14,061 bases of DNA from Bacteroidales bacterium (lineage in GTDB: Bacteria > Bacteroidota > Bacteroidia > Bacteroidales > Paludibacteraceae): positions 1-14,061 of the forward strand of contig CAAGHA010000031.1 of the NCBI GenBank assembly GCA_900769555.1. Reading direction: 5' to 3'. Shown here one piece after another: positions 7,378 to 13,198 of this stretch. The translations under genes were made by a program, and so were the position numbers. The notes beneath the pieces were generated by a model. The model was not told the origin of the DNA, did not search any database, and saw nothing but the letters and a program-made list of their open reading frames with translations. Position 1 is the first letter of the stretch. Every line of letters starts with the position of its first letter.

Positions 7378-8187
7378 TCAAAGTTGAGATTCCTCAAACA
7401 ACTCAACTATCCTTCGTAAATCTTCAGGCAATCTACCTAATGTGAAGTTTATGATATTGGCGTCAACCTCTTTGTAGTAGGCTGCGGCAACTGCACCGGT
7501 TATTGCCCCCATTGTATCAGCATCCCCACCTAAGGAGATTGTTAGTCTGATTGCATCTTCATAATCCTTGCTATCAAAGAAGGCAACCAAGGATTGGGGA
7601 ACAGTCTCTTGACAACTCGCTTGGAAACGGTAAAAATCGCGGATGTCATCACATGAGTAATTTAGGTTATATCCAAATTTTTGTGAAATGTACTCTTTGA
7701 TTTCTGCTTTAATTATCCCTTTTCTAGCCATAAAAATAGCAGTCGCAGTAGCTTGCGCGCCCTTAATTCCTTCGGGGTGGTTATGAGTAACTTCTGCAGA
7801 TATTTTTGCAACTTTCAGAGTTTCTTCCAAAGTATCAAATGCAAAACCCACCGGAGAGACTCTCATGGCAGAACCATTGCCCCACGAATTATAGGGACCC
7901 ATATCCTCACTATTCAACCAAGCCGAAAAAGTTTCACCATAACTGCCCATAGGATAACGATATTTATTTCCCCAATACCTCATTTTTTTCACCAGTCCTG
8001 CATGACTCAATTTTGGGTCTGACAAAATCCAATCGGCAACAGCTATAGTCATGATGGAGTCATCTGTATATTCCATTCTCTCGTCTAAAAATGGAAAGTC
8101 GTACTTTTTTATCGGATTAAACTCATAGATAGAACCGATGGTATCTCCCGCTATTGCTCCTAAAATCGTAATTCTCTTTTTTTCCAT
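7378..8187 (-). CDS. ADP-ribosylglycohydrolase family protein
   Basis: The 269-aa product belongs to the DraG/ARH family, which removes ADP-ribose from modified proteins (or related N- or O-linked ADP-ribose) using two Mg/Mn ions. Metal-binding signatures are seen at both ends: GAIAGDTIGS (10-19), TDDSIMT (41-47) and GGDADTMGAITGAVA (220-234). The inner WGNGSAMRVSPVG is also characteristic. Length is normal for bacterial DraG-like proteins. The start is an ATG 11 bp after the Nudix regulator stop, so it is the second gene of a two-gene minus-strand operon. The substrate could be ADP-ribosylated protein, nucleic acid or a small molecule; no partner ADP-ribosyltransferase is seen nearby. The association with an ADP-ribose-type regulator fits its product. 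Confidence 0.9.
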   Translation of the reverse strand: MEKKRITILGAIAGDTIGSIYEFNPIKKYDFPFLDERMEYTDDSIMTIAVADWILSDPKLSHAGLVKKMRYWGNKYRYPMGSYGETFSAWLNSEDMGPYNSWGNGSAMRVSPVGFAFDTLEETLKVAKISAEVTHNHPEGIKGAQATATAIFMARKGIIKAEIKEYISQKFGYNLNYSCDDIRDFYRFQASCQETVPQSLVAFFDSKDYEDAIRLTISLGGDADTMGAITGAVAAAYYKEVDANIINFTLGRLPEDLRRIVELFEESQL

Positions 8188-8198
8188 AACTAGTCGTT

Positions 8199-8909
8199 TT
8201 AAAAATCAAAAGGATATTTTTTTATCGTTTTATTCTTTACCAATTCATTATACCTCTCTTCATTGAATGTGTACATTTGGGGAGATCTGCCATGCATAGG
8301 GATTTTGCATATTCCCTCATTCTTAAACAACCCCGTTGCAATCATTTTTTTATGAAAATTCCTTCTGTCATATTCAGTTTCATTTATTAGTTCATACAAT
8401 CGTTGAAGTTCGCTCATGATAAATGTCTTGTCTAAAAGTTTAAAGGCAATTGGCTTGTAACTAAGAATTTGTTGCAACTTATTTTTTGCTAATTCAATGA
8501 TCTCCTTATGGTCAAAAGCCAAAGAGGGAAGATTGTTGATTTCAAACCATTCCGCTTTTACAGCATCATCACCTGCAATCAGATTAAATTTAGATTTTTG
8601 CACCAATGCTAAAAATGAAACCGATAAAATTCGCTCACGAGGATCCCGATCCACAGCACTAAAGACATGAAATTGTTCCAAATAAATATTACTCATATTC
8701 GTCTCTTCCTGCAACTCCCTTTGCGCACACTCTTCAACCGTTTCATTCATTTTCAAAAATCCTCCGGGGAGAGCCCATGATCCTTTATATGGGGCAATTC
8801 CCCTTTCAATCAGTAGCACATGCAAATTCTTTCCATCGTAACCAAATACAACACAATCCGTTGCTACTGCTGGATGTTGGTATTTGTAGCTATAAACTTT
8901 ATTTTCCAT
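8199..8909 (-). CDS. Nudix-winged-helix regulator, NrtR type
   Basis: The 236-aa product combines an N-terminal Nudix domain with a C-terminal winged helix, the layout of NrtR and related sugar regulators (AraR in Bacteroides). The Nudix box at 50-72 keeps Gly50, Glu56, Arg64, Glu65, Glu68 and Glu69, but the usual final Gly is Asn71. The opening HPAVATDCVVFGYDG and the C-terminal SELQRLYE and EYDRRNFHKKM are typical of the family. In NrtR, ADP-ribose or a related nucleotide binds the Nudix domain and controls DNA binding of NAD genes; in AraR it is a sugar. The ATG at 8909 is chosen because the TTG at 8930 lies inside the probable -7 box. Two matching palindromes lie upstream, suggesting autoregulation. 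The following ADP-ribosylglycohydrolase favours an ADP-ribose/NAD signal over a sugar, as inference. Confidence 0.85.
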   Translation of the reverse strand: MENKVYSYKYQHPAVATDCVVFGYDGKNLHVLLIERGIAPYKGSWALPGGFLKMNETVEECAQRELQEETNMSNIYLEQFHVFSAVDRDPRERILSVSFLALVQKSKFNLIAGDDAVKAEWFEINNLPSLAFDHKEIIELAKNKLQQILSYKPIAFKLLDKTFIMSELQRLYELINETEYDRRNFHKKMIATGLFKNEGICKIPMHGRSPQMYTFNEERYNELVKNKTIKKYPFDF

Positions 8910-8927
8910 ACGTTTAAATCTATAGTG

Positions 8928-8935
8928 CAAAGATA
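8928..8935 (-). promoter_or_regulatory. -7 box of the Nudix/ADP-ribosylglycohydrolase operon
   Basis: Read on the minus strand this is TATCTTTG, an exact TAnnTTTG match, 18 bp before the ATG at 8909. The upstream -33 position is only T/A-rich. The adjacent palindrome at 8937-8953 fills the spacer between the promoter boxes, so bound regulator would block polymerase. Confidence 0.6.
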
Positions 8936-8936
8936 A

Positions 8937-8953
8937 TGTGTAATTTTTACATA
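8937..8953. promoter_or_regulatory. Candidate operator palindrome 1
   Basis: TGTGTAATTTTTACATA has half-sites TGTGTAA and TTACATA, pairing at 6 of 7 positions around a 3-base centre. It lies immediately upstream of the TATCTTTG box of the Nudix operon. A second site of the same build is centred 27 bp further away. Probable binding site of the Nudix regulator itself (inferred). Confidence 0.5.
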
Positions 8954-8963
8954 ATTAAATAAT

Positions 8964-8980
8964 TGTGTAAAAAATACACA
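8964..8980. promoter_or_regulatory. Candidate operator palindrome 2
   Basis: TGTGTAAAAAATACACA has perfect TGTGTA/TACACA half-sites separated by five A. It matches the palindrome at 8937-8953 in half-site sequence, spacing and total length. It is about 206 bp upstream of the fluoride-channel -7 box and therefore more likely serves the minus-strand operon. Confidence 0.5.
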
Positions 8981-9164
8981 TATAAAATTAAATAAATTTT
9001 TCTATGTCTACAAATCAGGGTATGAGTTTGAGTAAAGTTCTTAGAAGTCGTTAAAATTTTATTTTGCGCCTATTTGAGAATCGTTTTTGAATATATTCCC
9101 CATTTTATCTTTCGCAAAAAGAAATGAAAAGATAGGCAAAAGTTGTAAAAACTAAAAAAAATGA

Positions 9165-9193
9165 TTGATAATATTATTTTGATTGTACCTTTG
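9165..9193 (+). promoter_or_regulatory. Promoter of the fluoride channel gene
   Basis: TTG at 9165-9167, then an 18-base spacer, then TACCTTTG at 9186-9193: a good Bacteroidota -33/-7 pair. Transcription should start near 9200, leaving about 13 nt before ATG 9213. That leaves no room for a fluoride riboswitch in the mRNA leader. Confidence 0.65.
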
Positions 9194-9212
9194 TCGTAAA
9201 AATTGTTACGAT

Positions 9213-9584
9213 ATGATAAAGTCTTTGTTTATTGTAGGTATTGGAAGTTTCTTTGGAGGAGTGTTGAGGTATTATCTTTCAACCTTGATAAAAGTAGCAT
9301 ATATCAATGGATTTCCATGGGGAACCCTGATAGTAAATTTATTGGGATGTTTTGTTTTTGGAGTCATTTTTGCTCTTTTTAACCGATGGAATTCAGTTGA
9401 AAGTTCGTTTTTTCTGCTCTTAACAACCGGCTTCTGTGGTGGATTTACCACTTTTTCCACCTTTGCACATGAATCGATACAAATGGTTCAAACCGGCAGT
9501 TATATAGCCTTTTTCTCTTATGTGACAATAAGTGTAATTGTAGGACTCACTTTGGTTGGAGTTGGTTATTGGATTGTAAAATAG
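9213..9584 (+). CDS. crcB: Fluoride ion channel FluC/CrcB
   Basis: The 123-aa product is a small four-helix membrane protein that forms dual-topology dimers exporting fluoride. Family landmarks are all visible: FFGGVLRYYLS near the N-terminus, GTLIVNLLGCFVFG in helix 2, and the signature TGFCGGFTTFSTF, whose Phe residues line the fluoride path. Four hydrophobic stretches cover most of the chain and the length is normal. The ATG at 9213 is used because an in-frame TTG at 9183 would fall in the promoter. It is divergent from the Nudix operon. The CatA-like gene starts 86 bp later and may be co-transcribed. No crcB-motif fluoride riboswitch is recognisable upstream. Confidence 0.92.
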   Translation: MIKSLFIVGIGSFFGGVLRYYLSTLIKVAYINGFPWGTLIVNLLGCFVFGVIFALFNRWNSVESSFFLLLTTGFCGGFTTFSTFAHESIQMVQTGSYIAFFSYVTISVIVGLTLVGVGYWIVK

Positions 9585-9670
9585 AAGGTGGATAGATTCT
9601 ATATGATTGAAAGAAAAAAACAGTAATTTATAGATATATTATTAATTATCAGTTAAATATAAACGAAATA

Positions 9671-10291
9671 ATGAAGAAAAAAATAAATCCTGAAGAAAGT
9701 AATAGAGAAGAGGCTTTTCAATTGTGGATGAAATCACCCATGCCGATGGTGACGCTGACAAAAACATTTGATATTACAAGATTATACAAATTTAGTAAGC
9801 GCAAAGATTTGAAATTTAATATGTTATTGTGCTGGTGTATAGCTAAAGCCGCATCTCGGATAGAGGAGTTTTACAGCTATCCTATTGAGGGTGATTTGTA
9901 TAAATTCGACCAATTAGCAGTTAGTATCATTGTAAACAACAAAGAGGGTGGAATCAGTTCTTGTGATATCCCTTTTACAGATGATTTAAAGCGATTTAAT
10001 TCTGATTATTTGCGAATGAGCAAAGAGGTTACCCGGGGGTGTTACAACATAGATGCTGAAGAGTCTGCTGTAATAGGGACATCAGCCGTGGTAGCCACAG
10101 AGTTGGATTGTATTGTTAATCAATACACAGAAATGTATTGTAATCCGATGATAATGTGGGGGAAATATCGCAAGAAGTGGTTTAAAGTGACATTACCGAT
10201 ATCGTTTCAATTTCACCATGCCCAAATGGATGGTGGTCATGCTGCACACTTCTTTGAAGAACTTCAAAAAACGATGAATAAAATAGGGTAG
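9671..10291 (+). CDS. CatA-like acyltransferase
   Basis: This 206-aa protein of the chloramphenicol acetyltransferase fold would use an acyl-CoA donor in a trimeric enzyme. The catalytic motif HHAQMDGGH (181-190 region; His183 as base, Asp187 structural) and the final FFEELQK helix match the family, and the N-terminal half has the expected MPMVTLTKTFDITRLYKF. It is slightly shorter than classical CatA enzymes (about 213-219 aa). The block corresponding to the SFTSF loop, which supplies the transition-state Ser in CatA, reads TSAVVATELDC here. Chloramphenicol may therefore not be the substrate; many Bacteroidota carry such proteins without proven resistance. ATG 9671 is the first start and fits the family. 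No promoter box is seen in the 86-bp gap after crcB. Confidence 0.8.
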   Translation: MKKKINPEESNREEAFQLWMKSPMPMVTLTKTFDITRLYKFSKRKDLKFNMLLCWCIAKAASRIEEFYSYPIEGDLYKFDQLAVSIIVNNKEGGISSCDIPFTDDLKRFNSDYLRMSKEVTRGCYNIDAEESAVIGTSAVVATELDCIVNQYTEMYCNPMIMWGKYRKKWFKVTLPISFQFHHAQMDGGHAAHFFEELQKTMNKIG

Positions 10292-10352
10292 AGTTTGCCC
10301 TTTGGTTTAGAGATAAAGTCTATGTATTTATACCCACTTAACGCGAAAATCA

Positions 10353-10360
10353 TACTTTTG
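10353..10360 (+). promoter_or_regulatory. Possible -7 box before the DUF3791 module
   Basis: TACTTTTG fits TAnnTTTG and lies 67 bp upstream of the ATG of the disrupted DUF3791 gene. No TTG-type -33 box is seen at the proper distance, so this is a single-box call. Confidence 0.3.
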
Positions 10361-10427
10361 CTATCTTAGTGGGGAATAGGAAGAATAGATGAAGAAATTT
10401 TGATATAACAAGCAAGCCGTATAGTTT

Positions 10428-10718
10428 ATGGATAAAAGTCTGAAAGATATAACATATTTCATTTCATTCTGTATCGAACAATACATGAGTTAAAAGTGTA
10501 TAAACGAAGATGAGGTTATCTCACTATTCTCAGAATATGGCGTTTTTGATTATCTGAAAGATAATTTTGATGTCCTTCACACTCAAAGCAGACAATGGCT
10601 TGTTGCAGATATTGAGGATTTTATAAACGATAGAAAAAAACAAGGATATGATTCTTTACCACGGAAGTATAGAAATACATCGAAGCTAAGGGGGTTACAT
10701 TATGATAGGCGAAATTAA
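10428..10718 (+). pseudogene. DUF3791 gene broken by an in-frame stop
   Basis: Reading from ATG 10428, the frame gives DITYFISFCIEQYMS, a TAA stop at 10491-10493 (codon 22), then 73 more open codons with EVISLFSEYGVFDYLKDNF and DVLHTQSRQWLVADIEDF. Both sides match the DUF3791 family of small Bacteroidota proteins, usually found in clusters with DUF3990 and another small protein. No ATG, GTG or TTG follows soon after the stop to restart translation, so the gene is probably dead. Its 3' end overlaps the next gene by 17 bp. DUF3791 has no established function; toxin-antitoxin or phage-related roles have been suggested from context only. Confidence 0.8.
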
Positions 10719-10923
10719 CCAAGACAATCTTCATCTGCTATTACCGTCCAAGGTGAGTTGGTTGGCAAGTATGCTTGTAGAATACAAGGGCATGGACATA
10801 ACAGAGGCAATAAAAACCATTTATAGCTCGAAATTATACAAGAAACTTAAAATAGAAAGTACCAAAATGTGGCATCTTGGCCCTGTGGATTTGTATAATG
10901 AATTGGAGGAAGAACTCGATTGA
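10702..10923 (+). CDS. Small DUF3791-associated protein
   Basis: The 73-aa protein is of a type commonly encoded directly after DUF3791. The telling part is the C-terminal half, ITEAIKTIYSSKLYKKLK followed by KMWHLGPVDLYNELEEEL, where the short helix-rich core and the WHLGP turn are conserved in relatives. It is probably cytoplasmic, with no catalytic motif. The start at ATG 10702 overlaps the pseudogene frame and is preceded by a G-rich AGGGGG. In complete modules a DUF3990 gene (possibly ADP-ribosyltransferase-like) follows; here only unrecognisable sequence does, so the module is incomplete. A related tail fragment occurs at 13166-13198. Confidence 0.7.
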   Translation: MIGEINQDNLHLLLPSKVSWLASMLVEYKGMDITEAIKTIYSSKLYKKLKIESTKMWHLGPVDLYNELEEELD

Positions 10924-11118
10924 TTTTAATTTTTTTATAAAAAAGCAGTTTAGAAAGACAATACCCTAACCAGCCCCAAAGACCTGATTAAATGTACCGT
11001 ATTACAGAATTTGCCAAAGGATGGAAAGAGGACGTAACAGAGAAGCTTTAGTTGTAACTTTCGGAGAAAAAAATATCTCCAGCCTATATGCAATCATACA
11101 TGATATGAGGTTTTTGAA
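10924..11118. other. Unassigned 195-bp spacer, possible coding debris
   Basis: Here a DUF3990 gene would be expected. Short open stretches exist: one frame from an ATG near 10992 reads MYRITEFAKGWKEDVTEKL before a stop, and another continues through NREALVVTFGEKNISSLYA up to the end of the convergent ATPase gene. Neither is recognised as DUF3990 or any other family. It may be remains of a degraded gene. No clear terminator is seen for either neighbour. Confidence 0.4.
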
Positions 11119-12516
11119 CTATTGGAACAAGTCATCCATTGTCAGCATACTCTGAATCTGATTAGTATTTGAGTTTGGAGTAACACCATAAGACGTAATC
11201 AAGGTCTGGTGAATAGATTTAGTTGTTCCAGTTTCTTCTCGGAATAAATCCAGACGATGCTGCATCTTCAATGTATCTTCCTCTGTAAGGTGATAAAGAC
11301 TCTTGCTGTATTTCATCTCACAAATGTTTATCGTGTCATCGTTTCGGTCAATGAGTAAGTCGATTTGCGCTTCTTTACGAGGCCATGCATGTGCAGTACT
11401 GATAACTGCGCCGAATCCGAGCGCTTTCTTTATCTGTTCAATGTGCTGTAGGCAAACTCGTTCAAATGCTAGTCCTGCCCATGTGTTATGGAGAGGTGAA
11501 TTGTACATTGTTGTCCAGAAATGTTTGTCACCATTATTGTTCTTCATTACAAATTGGAAGTAGAATAATGTGTAATTGTCCATCAGTTGATAAACAGAAT
11601 CTTTCACTTCCTTTCCAATGCATGTGTACTTTCTGATAAATCCACATTGTTCGAGTTCCTTTAATGCCTTGCTAAAGACCCCCGAATCTTTTAATTTGGC
11701 TTTTTTGAGAATCTCATCACGCATCAATCCGATTTTCTTTGTTGCTAATGCTTGAATTATTGATATGTGAATAGTCGGATTTTTAAAAAGGGATGCATAA
11801 AGTGCATCGTATTCTCTAGTCATTTCACCATCTTCATCAAAGAACATGTGGTCAAAATTCTGTGCCACACTTTGACCTTTCTTCATAAAGCTCCAATAAT
11901 AAGGGATACCACCTATTGCCATGTATGTTTCCATAACATTCCTCTTTGTAAATCCCAGATTTAGGCTTGAACTATACTTTTCGCATTCACTTAATGTAAA
12001 TGGTCGTAAGTGGATCTTTTTGGTAAGACGATTGTGAAGTCCTCCATAGTTCATAATGATGTTGTCAATAATCCAAGATGTAGCACTGCCACATACTATC
12101 AGCAGAATATCGCGCCGTGTTGTTGCCCAACCATTCCAAAAATGATCAAGAGCTCGTATAAAGTTTGAACGGGGTGTATCCATCCATGGTAACTCATCAA
12201 TAAATACAATCTTTTTGCCTTCAGGTAGGCTGCTTAACCAATCTTCAAGCATATGGAAAGCGTCACTCCAGGACTGTGGCAATGCCCTTTTCTTCATTCC
12301 CATATTATAAAGCGACTGCCTAAACTCCTTAAGTTGTTCTTTGAGAGGAGCGTCAAGTATGCCTGTATGTTGGAATGCAAATTGATAGTCGAATGTTTCA
12401 CGTATCAGGTATGTCTTTCCAACCCTACGCCTACCATATATGGCAACAAACTCAGATGCATTGGAATGAAATGCATCCAACAATTCATTCTTTTCTTTTT
12501 CACGACCTATAAGCAT
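11119..12516 (-). CDS. AAA ATPase with C-terminal DUF234 nuclease-like domain
   Basis: The 465-aa ATP-binding protein belongs to the archaeal-type ATPase/DUF234 family. The Walker A motif is YGRRRVGKTYL (27-37), Walker B is IVFIDELPWMD (103-113), and a sensor-like LIVCGSATSW follows (139-148). After a winged-helix linker region (about 245-310), the C-terminal DUF234 part contains a PD-(D/E)xK-like core: AQIDLLI with Asp386, then ICEMKYS with Glu400 and Lys402. The family is common, often as scattered single genes, and its biological role is unsettled; the nuclease-like residues suggest DNA or RNA cleavage but this is unproven. It starts at an ATG 33 bp downstream of a TAnnTTTG box. It stands alone on the minus strand among decaying accessory genes and appears intact. 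Confidence 0.88.
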   Translation of the reverse strand: MLIGREKEKNELLDAFHSNASEFVAIYGRRRVGKTYLIRETFDYQFAFQHTGILDAPLKEQLKEFRQSLYNMGMKKRALPQSWSDAFHMLEDWLSSLPEGKKIVFIDELPWMDTPRSNFIRALDHFWNGWATTRRDILLIVCGSATSWIIDNIIMNYGGLHNRLTKKIHLRPFTLSECEKYSSSLNLGFTKRNVMETYMAIGGIPYYWSFMKKGQSVAQNFDHMFFDEDGEMTREYDALYASLFKNPTIHISIIQALATKKIGLMRDEILKKAKLKDSGVFSKALKELEQCGFIRKYTCIGKEVKDSVYQLMDNYTLFYFQFVMKNNNGDKHFWTTMYNSPLHNTWAGLAFERVCLQHIEQIKKALGFGAVISTAHAWPRKEAQIDLLIDRNDDTINICEMKYSKSLYHLTEEDTLKMQHRLDLFREETGTTKSIHQTLITSYGVTPNSNTNQIQSMLTMDDLFQ

Positions 12517-12548
12517 GGTTTGTCAAATTTGAGGATCAATTACGAGTG

Positions 12549-12556
12549 CAAATTTA
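12549..12556 (-). promoter_or_regulatory. -7 box of the AAA ATPase gene
   Basis: On the minus strand this reads TAAATTTG, an exact TAnnTTTG match, with the ATG at 12516 giving a leader of about 25 nt. No clear -33 box is visible. Confidence 0.45.
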
Positions 12557-12609
12557 CTTTATTTTTTTGAATAGCACCCATGAATCGACAAAAAAAAACA
12601 GCTTGAAAC

Positions 12610-12646
12610 CTTCGGAAATCCATAGATTTTTATGTGATTTCCGAAG
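12610..12646. other. Strong 11-bp hairpin upstream of the ATPase gene
   Basis: CTTCGGAAATC (12610-12620) pairs perfectly with GATTTCCGAAG (12636-12646). Pairing can continue as CATA/TATG past a one-base bulge, making about 15 bp in total. On the minus strand a run of nine T follows 12 bases after the stem, which could make it a terminator for transcription entering from the right. Alternatively it marks the end of a small mobile element. Confidence 0.55.
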
Positions 12647-12698
12647 AATTCAGCGTCTTTTTACTCTGGTTAGATGAATTTTTCTTCTTGATTCTTTT

Positions 12699-12866
12699 CT
12701 ATTCACTATATCCGTGGTCGTCTGAATATAAGTTACCACAAGTGTAGTAAATTATCTCGGTGGTTTTATCTTCTTTGCCCGTGAGGGTATGTTTTGTATA
12801 GCGTTTTCCGTCTTTTTCACGATTGATTCGAAGAATTTTTGACTTGTTAAGTAATTTTATGCCTGA
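12699..12866 (-). pseudogene. Orphan 55-codon coding remnant
   Basis: On the minus strand, a frame open from a TAA at 12867-12869 to a TAG at 12699-12701 gives a protein-like sequence including KILRINREKDGKRYTKHT and TEIIYYTCGNLYSDDHGYSE. The residue mix resembles a real soluble protein rather than random AT-rich translation. It has no ATG, GTG or TTG start inside, so it looks like the 3' end of a gene whose 5' part was removed, perhaps at the repeat element beginning at 12879. I do not recognise the family. Confidence 0.35.
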
Positions 12867-12878
12867 TTATACATCGGC

Positions 12879-13009
12879 TGTCCGATAAAATGTGTACTTT
12901 GCCCATGGTTATGTTTTATATGTGTGATTCAAAGATAACCAAAAAGGACTGAATCTGGCTTGCAAGATTCTGTCCTAATTTTTTTATTGCTTAAAAGTTT
13001 TATCGGATA
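12879..13009. mobile_element. 131-bp MITE-like element with 12-bp inverted ends
   Basis: TGTCCGATAAAA (12879-12890) and TTTTATCGGATA (12998-13009) are inverted repeats matching at 11 of 12 positions. Between them lie a bidirectional terminator-like hairpin and a minus-strand TATCTTTG box (12930-12937). No transposase is encoded and no clear target-site duplication is seen. It may be a MITE or the deleted remains of an insertion sequence; it could also extend to about 13152 with the adjacent small ORF. Confidence 0.4.
12945..12985. terminator. Bidirectional terminator hairpin inside the small element
   Basis: AGGACTGAATCT (12945-12956) pairs with AGATTCTGTCCT (12965-12976) with one mismatch and an 8-nt loop. 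On the plus strand AA and seven T follow; on the minus strand five T follow. Both strands therefore show a Rho-independent terminator form. Confidence 0.65.
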
Positions 13010-13152
13010 CTAATAGTCTTTGAAAAGTCTCCTCCTGCCTGGAAGGCAATACTGAGCGCAGCAACGGTAACTCGGGACAAAGTCTCGGGTAGAGAGATAC
13101 ACAGTACCTCTGCCTTGATGGCAGTACCAAATAAATATAAACTATGAGTCAT
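13000..13152 (-). CDS. Possible 50-aa ORF of a repeat element
   Basis: A complete minus-strand ORF runs from ATG at 13152 to TAA at 13000-13002. It includes AEVLCISLPETLSRVTVAAL and AFQAGGDFSKTISIR. It is clearly richer in G+C than its surroundings, and its stop codon lies within the inverted repeat at 12998-13009. I suspect it is a sequence carried by a repeated element and possibly annotated many times as hypothetical in related genomes; that is a recollection of type, not a search result. Nothing suggests an enzymatic function, and the DNA also encodes two stem-loops, so it may be an RNA or DNA structure instead of a protein gene. No promoter or ribosome binding site is convincing. Confidence 0.35.
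   Translation of the reverse strand: MTHSLYLFGTAIKAEVLCISLPETLSRVTVAALSIAFQAGGDFSKTISIR
13035..13052. repeat. Stem-loop repeat unit 1
   Basis: CTGCCTGGAAGGCAATAC contains the small stem TGCC/GGCA. It matches the unit at 13110-13127 at 15 of 18 positions. The copies are 75 bp apart, start to start, so they stay in the same reading frame of the small ORF. Confidence 0.6.
13110..13127. repeat. Stem-loop repeat unit 2
   Basis: CTGCCTTGATGGCAGTAC has a 5-bp stem CTGCC/GGCAG with a 5-nt loop. It is the direct-repeat partner of 13035-13052. Between them CTCGGG occurs twice (13071-13076 and 13084-13089) around a GAC-AAA-GTC palindrome. Confidence 0.6.
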
Positions 13153-13165
13153 ATCTGCCTAAATA

Positions 13166-13198
13166 TATGAATTGGAGGAAGAGGTTAGAGTGTTATGA
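13166..13198 (+). pseudogene. Tail fragment resembling the 73-aa DUF3791 partner
   Basis: TGAATTGGAGGAAGA (13168-13182) is identical to 10899-10913 in the 73-aa gene. In the same reading frame it gives YELEEEVRVL and a stop, compared with YNELEEELD and a stop. Both are followed by GATTTT and a TATAAAAAA run within about 25 bases. An upstream TAA ends the frame at once, so only the last few codons of a second module copy seem to remain. Confidence 0.45.

Noticed and set aside
8910..8930. TTG start for the Nudix regulator
   Set aside because: It lies within the TATCTTTG box; ATG 8909 gives the family-typical N-terminus.
9183..9212. TTG start for the fluoride channel
   Set aside because: It lies inside the TACCTTTG promoter box; ATG 9213 gives the normal length.
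9000..9212. Fluoride riboswitch upstream of crcB
   Set aside because: No crcB-motif sequence is recognisable, and the probable transcription start leaves too short a leader.
10924..11118. DUF3990 gene remnant
   Set aside because: Expected by context, but none of the frames shows recognisable DUF3990 sequence.
11303..11964. Plus-strand ORFs within the ATPase gene
   Set aside because: Antisense shadows; the minus strand encodes complete conserved motifs.
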